Position numbers and translations under genes: made by a program
The notes under the pieces: generated by a model
What the model saw: only the letters and a program-made list of their open reading frames with translations
Told to the model about the DNA's origin: nothing
The model's database searches: none
Shown here: positions 21,190 through 30,816 of the stretch, in pieces
How the letters are laid out: every line of letters begins with the position of its first letter
Numbering within the stretch: position 1 is the stretch's first letter
Origin: Streptomyces huasconensis
GTDB lineage: Bacteria > Actinomycetota > Actinomycetes > Streptomycetales > Streptomycetaceae
DNA length: 63,574 nt
Assembly: GCA_004010275.1 (NCBI GenBank)
Contig: RBWT01000016.1
Location: 1 to 63,574, forward strand
Reading direction: 5' to 3'

Positions 21190-21208
21190 TCATCACGGTT
21201 CGCGATGA
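21190..21208. promoter_or_regulatory. LysR-type binding box
   Basis: TCATC (21190-21194) and GATGA (21204-21208) form an inverted repeat containing ATC-N9-GAT with the T-N11-A spacing typical of LysR regulators. It sits between the divergent symporter and LysR genes and covers the ATG at 21205. That favours GTG 21229 as the regulator's real start. Confidence 0.5.
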
Positions 21209-21228
21209 GCGGTACTACGCTGGTGGGC

Positions 21229-22123
21229 GTGTACGACCCTTCGCAGCTGCGCACCTTCCTCGCGGTCGCCCAGACGCTGAGCTTCACGCAGGCCGCGCGC
21301 CGCCTCGGCCTGCGCCAGTCGACGGTGAGCCAGCACGTGCGCCGCCTGGAGGACGCCACGGGGCGGCCGCTGTTCACCCGCGACACGCACACCGTCGAGC
21401 TGACCGAGGACGGCGAGGCCATGCTCGGCTTCGCGCGGCGCATCCTCGCGGTGCACGAGCAGGCGGCGGCGTTCTTCACCCGGACGCGGCTCGGCGGGCG
21501 GCTGCGGTTCGGGGCGTCCGAGGACTTCGTCCTGACCCGGCTCACCGACATCCTGGAGTCCTTCCGGCGCGACCACCCGGACGTCGACCTGGAGCTGACC
21601 GTCGAACTCTCCGGCACGCTCCACGAACAGCTGGACGCGGGCAAGCTCGACCTGGTGCTCGCCAAGCGGCGCCCCGAGGACCCGCGCGGCGAACTGGTCC
21701 ACCACGACGAGCTGGTGTGGATCGGCGCCGAGCGGCTGCGCCTGGACCCCGAACGCCCCGTGCCGCTGATCGTCTACCCGCCGCCGGGCATCACCCGCGC
21801 CCTGGCCTTCGAGGCGCTGGAGCGGCGCGGCCGTGCCTGGCGCGTGGCGTGCACCAGCGGCAGCCTCAACGGCCTGGTGGCGGCGGCCCGCGCGGCCTCG
21901 GCGTGATGGCGCGCTCACGCGGTCTGATCCCGCCGGGCCTGGTCCGCGTCCCCGACCGGGCGGGCCTGCCGGAGCTGGGCCGGTCGAGCTTCGTGCTGCT
22001 GCACGGCGAGCGGCGCGCCGCCGACCAGAGCGCGCCGGGCGCGCGGACGCGCTGGCGGCGGCGATCCTGGCGGGCGGGGACCGGCTGCGGCGGGACGCTA
22101 ACGCAGCGGCCGCGGGTAGGTGA
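21229..22123 (+). CDS. LysR family transcriptional regulator (two frameshifts)
   Basis: About 298 residues when joined. The N-terminal HTH reads TFLAVAQTLSFTQAARRLGL then STVSQHVRRLEDATG. The effector domain begins RLRFGASEDFVLTRLTDILE. The frame breaks near 21900, continues as GLIPPGLVRVPDRAGLPELG in a second frame, and breaks again near 22035 before the terminal LAAAILAGGDRLRRD and the stop at 22123. GTG 21229 is preferred to ATG 21205 because a LysR box overlaps the latter. The likely target is the divergent symporter. Confidence 0.83.
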
Positions 22124-22129
22124 GGTCCT

Positions 22130-23082
22130 TCATGACCGGCGCAGGTAGGGCGCCGACTCAATGTGCCGCACGCCGTCGAGCGAGCCGAGGCTGCCGCTCA
22201 GGTAGCCGTACAGCTCCGCGGTGTCGCGGGTCAGGACACTCGCCATCAGGTGGGCGGACCCGGTGATCGCGGAGACGTGGGCGACCTCGGGGTGCGCGGC
22301 CATCGCCCGCCCCACCGCGTCGAGCGCCCCGGGGGCGACGGTGATCCAGAGCATCGCGGCGGTGGTGAAGCCGAAGCGCGCGGTGTCGTACTCGGTGTCG
22401 AGGTACACCGCGCCGGAGCCGAGCAGCGCGGCGACGCGGCGCTTGACGGAGGACTCCGAGCGGCCCGTGAGCCGCTGGAGTTCGGGGTAGGTGACGCGGC
22501 CGTCGGCTTTCAGGGCGGCGACCAGCGGTTCGTCGTCGGGGGCGATGCGGGTGGGGCCCGGCGGCGCGGTGGGCGGGGCGGCCGCGTGCAGGGCCGCGGC
22601 CTGCTCGTCGCTCAGCGGGCGGTGCTTGCCGATCCAGCCGGTGCGTCCGCCGTAGAAGCGGTGGAGGAGCTGGTGGGCGGTGATCTCGATGAGTTTGCGG
22701 GTGCGCAGGAGCTTGCCGAAGAGCAGGTCGTCGTAGTCGGCCCGGGTTGCGGGGGTGCGTCATGCAGACCACTTCGGTGCCGGCCGACGTGAGGTGGACC
22801 CAGGCCGTGTCGGGGCGGCGGGCGAGGGCGGCCGCGATGGCCTCCGCGCCGTCGGGCGTGCAGCGCAGGCGCAGCATCCACTGGTCCCTGCCGAGCCGCG
22901 CGCTGTCGCACGCCGAGGACGCGCAGGCCCGCCTCCGCGCGCAGGCGGCGGAAGCGGCGCGCGACGGTCTGGTCGGAGACGCCGAGGACGGCGGCGATAC
23001 GGCTGAAGGGCGCCCTGCCGTCGATCTCCAGGGCGTGCAGCAGCTTGAGGTCCAGCTCGTCGAAGACTTCGGTTTCCGCCAC
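22130..23082 (-). CDS. Lrp/AsnC family regulator, double-domain, several frameshifts
   Basis: The N-terminal HTH is FDELDLKLLHALEIDGRAPF then VLGVSDQTVARRFRRLR from GTG 23082. The rest is spread over three frames: QWMLRLRCTPDGAEAIAAAL and AWVHLTSAGTEVVCMT, then a second HTH-like part (VTYPELQRLTGRSESSVKRR), and a final RAM-like ligand domain (VYLDTEYDTARFGF, AHVSAITGSAHLMASVL) ending at 22130. The joined length of about 317 residues fits the tandem Lrp architecture seen in Streptomyces. It is divergent from an MFS efflux gene with repeated CGTACG sites between them. Confidence 0.75.
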
Positions 23083-23155
23083 GTGGCCGCCTGTTCATGT
23101 CGAGATCCGGCGCTTCTTCCCTCGCGGACACCGGGATCGTCCGCCCGCGTCCCAT

Positions 23156-23208
23156 CGTACGAGGGCACGCACATCCGTCGTACGCGGCGTGACCTGAGGC
23201 GTCGTACG
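23156..23208. promoter_or_regulatory. Three evenly spaced CGTACG sites between Lrp and MFS genes
   Basis: The palindrome CGTACG occurs at 23156-23161, 23179-23184 and 23203-23208 (spacing 23 and 24 bases), twice within GTCGTACG. It lies in the 156-base divergent intergenic region. Evenly spaced multiple sites suit oligomeric Lrp-type regulators. CGTACG is common in GC-rich genomes, so this is only a candidate. Confidence 0.4.
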
Positions 23209-23238
23209 GCAGCGAGAAGAGGCAGGGAGAACAAGGCG

Positions 23239-24764
23239 ATGCGTAGATGGGGGCCGCTCACGGCGGTGTCTTTGGGGACGTTCATGCTGTTGCTGGACGT
23301 GACGATCGTGGTGGTGGCGCTGCCGGACATGGCGCGGGCGCTGGACGCCTCGCTCAGTGATCTGCAGTGGGTCATCGACGGTTACGCGCTGGCGCTGGCC
23401 GCGCTGCTGCGTCGCGCCGCCGCCGACGTGCTGGGGCGGCGGCGCCTGAACGTGGCGGGGACGGCGCTCTTCGCCGTGGCCTCGCTGGGCTGCGGCCTGG
23501 CGTCGGACGCGGAACTGCTGGTGGCGGCCCGCGCGCTGCAAGGGGTGGGCCGGCCGCCGCGATGTTCGCGACGACGCTGCCGCTGCTCGGCGCCGCCTAC
23601 CAGGGCCGCGACCGGTCCGCGGCGCTCGGCGTGTGGGGCGCGGTGAGCGGGGCGTCGGCCGCGCTCGGCCCGATCGTGGGCGGAGTGCTCACCGAGGGGC
23701 CCGGCTGGCGGTGGATCTTCTTCGTGAACCTGCCGGTGAGCGCGGTGTCGATCTGGCTGACGCTGCGAGTGGTGCCGGAGTCGAAGGGCGCCGCCGGGCG
23801 GCGGGTCGACTGGGCGGGCACCGCCGCGTTCGCGGCGTTCGCGGGCGCGGGGACGTACGGCGTGCTGCGCGGCGGCGCCCACCGGCTGGACGTCGCAGGT
23901 CACCGTCACCGCCTTCGCCCTGTCGGCGCTCGCGCTGCTCTGCTTCGCGCTGGTCGAGCGGCGCACCGCCCATCCGCTGCTCGATCTGCGGCTGCTGCGC
24001 AAGCCCGCGTTCACCGGGGTGCTGATCGGCGCGGTCGGCTACAACGCGGCGGCGTTCGGCGTCATCCCGTACCTCTCCCTGTGGCTCCAGACGGTGCTCG
24101 GCATGAGCCCGGTGCGCGGCAGCCTCGTGCTGCTGCCGCAGGGCGGCGACGTTCGTTCGTGGTGGCGCTGGTCAGCGGGCGGCTCCTGCACGGCGTGGCG
24201 CCGCGCCTGACCATCGGTGTCGGGCTGCTGCTGATCGGCGCGGGCGGGCCTCTACATGGCGGTGCTCGACGCCGGGTCGTCCTGGACGGCGCTCGCGCCG
24301 GGGCTGACCCTCGCGGGGATCGGCACGGGGCTGGTCGCGCCGGGGCTCGCCGGGGCAGCGCTCGCCGCGGTGCCGCCCGCGAACGCCGGGATGGCGGGCG
24401 GCGCGGTCAACACCTTCCGCCAGCTCGGCTACGCGGTCGGGGTCGCCCTGTTCGGTACGGTGCTGACCTCGCGCATGGCGGACTCGCTCGGCCACGACGC
24501 GGCGCACGCCGTCGCGGGCGGCGGCGCCCCCGCCCTGCGCGGCACGCTCTCCGAGCAGGCGATACGAGCGGCGTTCGCGCGGACGGCCTCAACGGGGCGT
24601 CCCTCGCGGCGGGCGTCGCGGGGCTGGTCGCCGGGGTGCTGGTGCTCGTCCTGGTGCGTACGCCGGGGCGGCGGCCGGAGGCGTCCGGCCTGCGGGCCTC
24701 GGGGACGCGGGGCGGCGCGCTGCGGGACGACAGCCCGGAACCCGCCGCGCTGCGGCAGCCGTAG
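23239..24764 (+). CDS. MFS drug efflux transporter (DHA2/14-TMS type), many frameshifts
   Basis: About 505 residues when pieces are joined. ATG 23239 follows AGGGAG. The first helix reads GTFMLLLDVTIVVVALPDMA, with the DHA2 motif family string DLQWVIDGYALALAAL. At least five shifts occur (about 23560, 23890, 24150, 24245, 24590); the pieces include GVWGAVSGASAALGPIVGG (motif C, antiporter), GWRWIFFVNLPV and GGAVNTFRQLGYAVGVALFG. The density of shifts could mean a pseudogene, but the motif order and length are complete, as in other split genes here. The divergent Lrp-type protein is the likely regulator. Confidence 0.78.
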
Positions 24765-24887
24765 GCGGTGGGCGGGGTGATCTCCCGGGTGCACAGGCGC
24801 CGGTCGGTGGGCCCGGTGATCGCCTCGCCCGTCTCCAGCGAGAAGCTGAGTGGTGCAGGGGGCGGGGGATGCGCAGCCGCGCGGCGT

Positions 24888-25162
24888 TCACCTAGCAGCC
24901 GGCAGCTCCTTGGTGAACTGCGCGTCGCCGCTGGACTCCTTGACACCGACGACGCCCGGCAGCGCCGCGGGGTGTCGGCGGCCGGAAACGGTGGCGGTAC
25001 GACGATGGCGTCGGCACCCGGGGCCTCGGCGAGCGCGGCCGCCGCCAGGATGCCGACGGGCCGGCCGACCTCCGCGCCGGCGAACACCGGGGCGCCGTCG
25101 GCGGGTTGGACGATCAGGTGCACGACGCCGATCCACTGCTTGAGGGAGAGCTGCCGGCCCAC
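24888..25162 (-). pseudogene. Remnant of a DapA/NanA-type TIM-barrel lyase
   Basis: Two short pieces in different frames resemble the dihydrodipicolinate synthase family. The first contains APVFAGAEVGR and LAEAPGADAIVVPPPFPA (strand with the PP loop), the second LPGVVGVKESSGDAQF (the VGVKESSGD element holds the Schiff-base Lys in this family). Only ~90 of ~300 residues remain and the segment between the two motifs is missing, so this is a deletion remnant. The rest of the 24765-25383 interval shows no convincing gene. Confidence 0.42.
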
Positions 25163-25383
25163 GCGGTCGTGCGGATTCCGTGGACGCGTACAGATTCCGT
25201 GGAGATTACGCCACCGAAACTTACTCCAGCGTAAGTTGATCTGTCCGGCCCTTCCCTTTGTGGCCGCATTTTCACCGCCTGACCAGTGCCGATGGTCCGT
25301 ACCACCGCGTCTCGTCCCCCTGCCGGAGCGCCACGCCGTGGGGTACGGTCACGGCGCTGTGCGGAGCGCCACGAGGAGCATCA

Positions 25384-27205
25384 TTGCGCGAGTTCACGAA
25401 CCCCCCGATGGCGTCGGCGCCGCCGGTGGGAGGCCTTGCCGACGCTGTTTTCGACCATGCCCTCGACGACCCGGCGCGCATCGCCCTCGGCCGCAAGATC
25501 GACGGACAGTGGCACGACGTCACCGCGGCCATGTTCCGCGACGAGGTGCTGGCCCTGGCGAGGGGGCTCATCGCGCAGGGCGTGCGGTTCGGCGACCGCG
25601 TGGCCATCATGTCCCGCACCCGTTACGAGTGGACGCTCTTCGACTTCGCCCTGTGGAGCATCGGCGCCCAGGTCGTGCCGGTGTACCCGACCTCCTCGGC
25701 CGAGCAGGTCCTGTGGATGCTGCACGACGCCCAGGTGTCCGCCGCGATGGTCGAGCACGAGGACCACGCCATGACGATCGGCTCGGTCGTCGACCGGCTG
25801 CCGCAGCTGCGCCGGTTGTGGCAGCTGGACGCCGACGCGGTCGGTGAGCTGACCGGCGCGGGCCAGGACATCGACGACGAGGTGGTGCACCGCCACCGCC
25901 GCGCGGTCACCCCCGAGTCGATCGCCACGATCATCTACACGTCGGGGACCACGGGCCGCCCCAAGGGCTGTCTGATCTCGCACGCCAACTTCATGTTCGA
26001 GGCGGACGTGATGGTCGGCCGCTGGGAGCCGGTCTTCCGCTCCAAGCGCGGCGACGAGGCCACCACGCTGCTCTTCCTGCCGCTGGCGCACGTCTTCGGC
26101 CGCATGGTGCAGGTCGCGGCGGTGCGCGGCCGGGTCAAGATGGGCCACCAGCCGAACCTCAACGCGGCGGCGCTGCTGCCCGACCTGGCCGCGTTCCGGC
26201 CCTCGTTCATCCTGGCCGTGCCGTACATCTTCGAGAAGGTCTTCAACGCGGCGCGGCGCACGGCGGAGAAGGACGGCAGGGCGGGCGCGTTCGACAAGGC
26301 CGTCGAGTGCGCGGTGCGGTACGCGGACGCGATGGAGGCCAAGGCGCTCGGGTCGGGGCCCGGCCCCTCGGCGGGGCTGCGCGTGCAGCACCAGCTCTTC
26401 GAGAAGCTCGTCTACGCCAAGGTGCGCGACGATGGGCGGCCGGGTGCGGCACGCGATGTCGGGCGGCTCGGGCATGGACCGGCGGCTCGGCCTGTTCTTC
26501 GCGGGCGCGGGCGTGACGGTCTACGAGGGGTACGGGCTGACGGAGTCGACGGCCGCCGCGACCGCCAACCCGCCCGAGCGCACCCGCTACGGCACGGTCG
26601 GCCAGGCCATCCCCGGCACCTCCGTGCACATCGCGGAGGACGGCGAGGTCTGGCTGCGCGGCGGCAACGTCTTCCAGGGCTATCTCAACGACCCGGCGGC
26701 CACCGAGGCGACGCTGCGCGACGGCTGGCTGGCCACCGGCGACCTGGGCTCGCTCGACGAGGACGGCTACCTGACGATCACGGGCCGCAAGAAGGAGATC
26801 CTCGTGACCTCCGGCGGCAAGAGCGTCTCGCCGGCCCAACTGGAGGAGCGGGTGCGCGATCACCCGCTGGTCGCGCAGTGCATCGTCGTCGGCAACGACC
26901 GGCCCTACATCGCCGCGCTGGTCACGCTGGACGCGGAGGCCGTGGAGCACTGGCTGACGATGCGCCGCAAGCCTCTGCTGCCCCCCGGTGAGCTGGTGCG
27001 CGACCCGGATCTGGAGACGGAGGTGCGCAGGGCCGTGGTCGCCGCGAACACCCTGGTCTCGCAAGCAGAGTCGATCCGTACGTTCCGGATACTGGCGCAT
27101 CAGTTCAGTGAGGAACACGGCCTGCTCACGCCGTCGCTGAAGCTGAAGCGGAAGGCGATCGAGACGGTGTACTCGGCGGAGATCGAGGCGCTGTACCGCA
27201 GCTAG
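25384..27205 (+). CDS. Long-chain acyl-CoA synthetase (FadD-like), one frameshift
   Basis: About 607 residues. TTG 25384 is chosen: GAGGAG lies 6 bases upstream and the protein then begins (M)REFTNPPMASAPP as related synthetases do. Motifs: the ATP/AMP loop IIYTSGTTGRPKG, the gate region LLFLPLAHVFGR, YEGYGLTEST, then GWLATGDLG and ITGRKKEILVTSGGK with the C-terminal catalytic Lys region LKLKRKAI. The frame breaks once near 26430. It activates fatty acids as acyl-adenylates and transfers them to CoA at the membrane. Stand-alone gene. Confidence 0.9.
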
Positions 27206-27429
27206 CGGAGGTCGTGGCGCGACGCTCGTGTCGACCGCCCCCCGCACCATGGCCCGTCAGGAGTGATGCGCCGGTGCGCCCACGTCGTCGCGCTCGGCCT
27301 CGGCCGTGTGCCGGCCGAGGGCACGGCCGCCGAGGGGCGCGCCGATCCGAAAGTGCGGGACGCCTGCCTCGGATGAGAGCCTGTTCCGTCACGCCGTTCC
27401 GTCATGATGACGGCCCCCTTGGAGGACCG

Positions 27430-28263
27430 ATGCCCGCCCGCCCGCGGATCACCGCACGCAACGCCCGATTCCAGCAGTGGGAGGCGTTGCTGAGCAACCG
27501 GAACAAGCGCACCCGATCGCGGGAGTTCCTGGTCCAGGGGGTACGTCCGATCTCGCTCGCGGTGCGGTACGGGTGGCCCGTCAAGGCACTGCTGTACGAC
27601 GACAGCAGGGAACTGTCGCAGTGGGCCCGGGAGCTGCTGCGCACGGTCCCCGCCGAGCAGGTGGCCATGGCACCCGACCTGCTGTCCGACCTGGGCGAGA
27701 AGGACGGCGGCGCGCCGGAGATCGTCGCCGTCGTGGAGATGCCCGCCGACGACCTGGACCGGCTGCGGGGCGGGAGCGGCTTTCTGGGCGTCTGCTTCGA
27801 CCGGCCGACGAGCCCGGGGAACATCGGCAGCGTCATCCGGTCCGCGGACGCCTTCGGGGCGGACGGCTTCATCGTGTCGGGGCACGCCGCGGACATCTAT
27901 GACCCCAAGTCGGTGCGGGCCAGCACGGGTTCCCTGTTCGCCGTGCCTGCGGTACGTGTGCCCTCCCCCGCCACGGTGATGGACTGGGTCGCCGCGCGGC
28001 GGGCCGCCGGGACGCCCCTCGTGCTGGTCGGCACCGACGAGAAGGGCGAGTGCGAGGTCTTCGACTTCGACTTCACCCAGCCGGTGCTGCTGCTGGTCGG
28101 CAACGAGACGTCCGGGCTGAGCAACGCCTGGCGAGACCTGTGCGACCACACGGTCAGCATCCCGATGACCGGGTCCGCGAGCTCCCTGAACGCCGCCAAC
28201 GCCGCGACCGCCGTACTGTACGAGGCCCATCGGCAGCGCCTGGCCGCGGCGCGGCGGGTGTGA
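27430..28263 (+). CDS. TrmH/SpoU family RNA 2'-O-methyltransferase
   Basis: A 277-residue SPOUT-type methyltransferase. ATG 27430 follows GGAGG by 4 bases. The N-terminal substrate-binding part has NKRTRSREFLVQGVRPI. The three SpoU motifs are visible: FDRPTSPGNIGSVIRSA, LLLVGNETSGLS and IPMTGSASSLNAANAA. It probably methylates rRNA or tRNA ribose; the exact target is unknown. Its stop lies directly against the remnant of a PQQ glucose dehydrogenase on the other strand. Confidence 0.9.
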   Translation: MPARPRITARNARFQQWEALLSNRNKRTRSREFLVQGVRPISLAVRYGWPVKALLYDDSRELSQWARELLRTVPAEQVAMAPDLLSDLGEKDGGAPEIVAVVEMPADDLDRLRGGSGFLGVCFDRPTSPGNIGSVIRSADAFGADGFIVSGHAADIYDPKSVRASTGSLFAVPAVRVPSPATVMDWVAARRAAGTPLVLVGTDEKGECEVFDFDFTQPVLLLVGNETSGLSNAWRDLCDHTVSIPMTGSASSLNAANAATAVLYEAHRQRLAAARRV

Positions 28264-28283
28264 CGTCCGGGCAGGGCCGGCGC

Positions 28284-28607
28284 CACAGTTCGTCGGCGCC
28301 CGGCACGGCGGTGACGGAGCGCAGGCGGCCGTACTCACCGACGTAGTACGCCTTCGCGGCCCCCACGTTCTCGTTGTCGGCGTTGATCGGCACGCGCCAC
28401 AGACGCTTGCCCCGCAGCGCCGCCAGGTAGACCGCGCCGTCGACGACGGCGACCCCGCTCGGCGAGGCGTCGGCGACGGGCCGGTCTTCTTGGGGTCGGT
28501 CAGGTCGGCGACGCCACAGACACCCTCACAGGTGGGCCGGCCATAGTTCCCGCCGGGCTCGATGAGGTTCAGCTCGTCCCGCTTGCTGTCGCCCAGCTCG
28601 GCCTCCC
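28284..28607 (-). pseudogene. Truncated PQQ-dependent soluble glucose dehydrogenase
   Basis: Across two frames (shift near 28490) this strand encodes LGDSKRDELNLIEPGGNYG, RPTCEGVCGVADLTDPK, then ADASPSGVAVVDGAVYLAAL, RGKRLWRVP and AYYVGEYGRLRSVTAV up to PGADELW. This matches the central and late part of PQQ glucose dehydrogenases. The N-terminal ~200 residues and the end are absent: pqqE stops at 28680 on one side and trmH ends at 28263 on the other. The missing parts cannot be explained by single-base errors, so it is a real remnant. It lies directly downstream of the pqq operon in the same direction. Confidence 0.75.
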
Positions 28608-28679
28608 GCAGCCTTCCCCGGGCGCTTGTCTGAGGAGCTGCGGACCCACGTCTCCGCGCACCGCCCCCCCTGGCTCCGG

Positions 28680-29790
28680 CTACGGCGCGTTGGTGCGATA
28701 GGCGTAGGCGAGTGGTTCACGGTCAGGGGCGGAGGCGCGGGAGGCTGCCGCGTCCACCAAGGCCTGGACCACGCCGTGGTCGGGTGAGCGGTGGCAGGCG
28801 GGGTCCGTGCGGGTGGCGTCGCCGGTCAGGGCGTACGCCTGGCAGCGGCACCCCCCGAAGTCGACCGTGCGCAGCTCGCAGCCGCGGCAGGGATCGCTCA
28901 TCCACGCCTGGCCCCGGTAGCGGCCGAAGGCGTCCGAGTGCCGCCAGATCCAGCCGAGCCGGTGGTCACGGACGTTCGGCGCGTCCCGGCCGAGGAGGTC
29001 CGCGGCGGCCGGGCAGGGCAGGACGGTGCCGTCGGGGGCGACGGTCAGCGAGACGGCTCCCCAGCCGCCCATGCAGGGTTTCGCGACACCGTCGACGTAG
29101 TCGGGTGCCACCCACACCAGTTCCATGCGGCCCGCGAGCCGCTCGCGCCACCGTTCGACGCGCTCGCGGGCGCGGGCGACCTGCGCGCGGGAGGGCAGCA
29201 GGGCCTCGCGGTTGCGCAGGGCCCAGCCGTAGAACTGGGTGTTGGCCAGTTCGACGCGGTCGGCGCCCCAGGTCAGGGCGAGTTCCACGAGGGCGTCCAG
29301 CGCGTCGAGGTTGGCGCGGTGCAGCACGGAGTTGGAGGCCGAGCGGCAGCCCGGCGGCCCGCACCAGGCGCGCCGCGCGTTCCTTCGCGGTGAACGCCCG
29401 GGCGCCCGCGATGCGCGCCGCGGCCCGCGGGTCGGCGTGCTGCACGGAGAGCTGGACGCTGCGCAGCCCGACGTCACGGAGGTGACCGAGCCGCTCGCGG
29501 TGCAGGCCGACGCCGCTGGTGACGAGCTGCGTGTGGATGCCCGCGGAGTCGGCGGCGGCGACGATCTCCGCGAGGTCGCGGCGCAGGAGCGGTTCCCCGC
29601 CGGACAGATGGGTCTGCACGACGCCGAGGTCGGCCGCCTGACCGAACACGTCCGCCCACTCCTCGGTCGTCAACTCCGCTGCTCTGCTGACGAGTTCCGT
29701 GGGGTTGGAGCAGTAGGCGCAGCGCAGGGGGCAGCCGTGGGTGAGTTCGGCGAGGAGGGCCCACGGCGGATCGGGGTCGGGGTCGCTCAC
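28680..29790 (-). CDS. pqqE: PqqA peptide cyclase PqqE (radical SAM/SPASM), one or more frameshifts
   Basis: Radical SAM enzyme that links Glu and Tyr of PqqA, the first step of PQQ synthesis. GTG 29790 overlaps the pqqD stop (GTGA). The cluster motif is CPLRCAYC (Cys20, Cys24, Cys27), followed by VVQTHLSGGEPLLRRDLAEI. After a shift near 29350 the second half contains VELANTQFYGWAL, PCMGGWG and the SPASM cysteines in PCRGCELRTVDFGGCRCQAY and DPACH. About 370 residues joined, normal length. Confidence 0.9.
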
Positions 29791-30077
29791 CGCAGCCACC
29801 CTTCGGCCCGCAACCGGGCGAGGAACGGCGGGACTTCCTCTGCCACAGGCGCGTCGGGGTGGCGGCGCGCCAGCTCTGCGACGATGTCGGCGACGTCGCG
29901 CTCGCCGTCGCACAGGGCCACGATGCCGCCCGCGGCACCCCGCAGCACGACGACGCGTTCGGGCAGCACCAGGAGGTCGACGCCGCGCACCCGGTCGTGC
30001 CGGAGCAGGACGGAGCGGACCAGCGCGGGGCGCCATGCCCCGCGTACACCTTCGCGTAGGGCCTCGGGAACGCTCAT
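29787..30077 (-). CDS. pqqD: PQQ biosynthesis peptide chaperone PqqD
   Basis: A 96-residue RiPP-recognition-element protein that presents PqqA to PqqE. ATG 30077 overlaps the pqqC stop (ATGA), and its own stop overlaps the pqqE start. The winged-helix part shows LVLPERVVVL then GGIVALCDGERDVADIVAEL, ending FLARLRAEGWLR, a typical PqqD C-terminus. Intact frame. Confidence 0.9.
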   Translation of the reverse strand: MSVPEALREGVRGAWRPALVRSVLLRHDRVRGVDLLVLPERVVVLRGAAGGIVALCDGERDVADIVAELARRHPDAPVAEEVPPFLARLRAEGWLR

Positions 30078-30816
30078 GAGGCGCCTCCCGCGCCATTGCC
30101 GCCGGCGTGACGGCGTCGAGCAGCGACCAGAGCACGCTCGCGCTTGAAGGTGAGGGCGGCGACGGCCCGTTCCTGTTCCTCGCGGGTGCGCGCCCACGCC
30201 AGGACGAGGCCGAGCGCTTCCCGCCCGTCGCGGCCGCCCTGTCCGACGCGTGTACGGAAGTAGGCGAGACCGGCCGCGTCGATCCACGGGTAGTGCCGTT
30301 CGAAGGCGGCGATCCTGGTCCGCATCAGGTCGGGCGCGGAGAGTTCGGTGAGGGAGGCGGCGACGGCGTCGAGGGCGGGGCGCAGGCGGCAGAAGTTGAC
30401 GTAGCCGTCGACGGCGAGCCGTACGCCGGGCAACACCTGTGAGCTGTCGCATAGTTGGCGTCTGTCGAGGCCGGCCGCCTCGCCGAGCCGCAGCCAGCGT
30501 TCGATGCCGCCTGTGCCGTTCCGCTCCCCGTCGTGGTCCTGGATTCTGCGCAGCCAGCCGCGGCGGAGCGCGGGATCGTCGAACTTGGCGAGGATCAGGG
30601 CGTCCTTGACGGGGATGTGCCGCTGGTAGTGGAACCGGTTGGTGATCCAGCGGCGCAGTTCCTCGCGGGTGAGGGTGCCCTCGTGCATGCGTACGTTGAA
30701 GGGGTGCCGGTCGTGGTAGCGCGCGGCGGAGACGGCGCGCAGCCGCTCGGTGAGTTCGTCCGGGGTCCAGGGGGCCGTGTCCGCGTCCGCGGCTGTCCGG
30801 GGGCCGTGGTCGTCAC
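30074..30816 (-). CDS. pqqC: Pyrroloquinoline-quinone synthase PqqC (one frameshift near the start)
   Basis: Cofactor-free oxidase that performs ring closure and eight-electron oxidation in the last step of PQQ synthesis. GTG 30816 overlaps the pqqB stop (GTGA), but its frame must shift near 30775 (a C-run) to reach TPDELTERLRAVSAARYHDR and HPFNVRMHEG. The body is intact: REELRRWITNRFHYQRHIPV, ILAKFDDPALRRGW, IQDHDG, and LTFKRERAL at the end. Joined length is about 247 residues, as usual. Confidence 0.9.

Noticed and set aside
23239..24764. Calling the split MFS gene a pseudogene
   Set aside because: All helices and motifs remain in order at normal length, and neighbouring essential-type genes show the same kind of breaks.
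24773..24880. Short reading frame with FSLETGEAITGPTDRRL, resembling the end of a Rieske domain
   Set aside because: No cluster-binding Cys-His motif is nearby and the match is too short to separate from chance.
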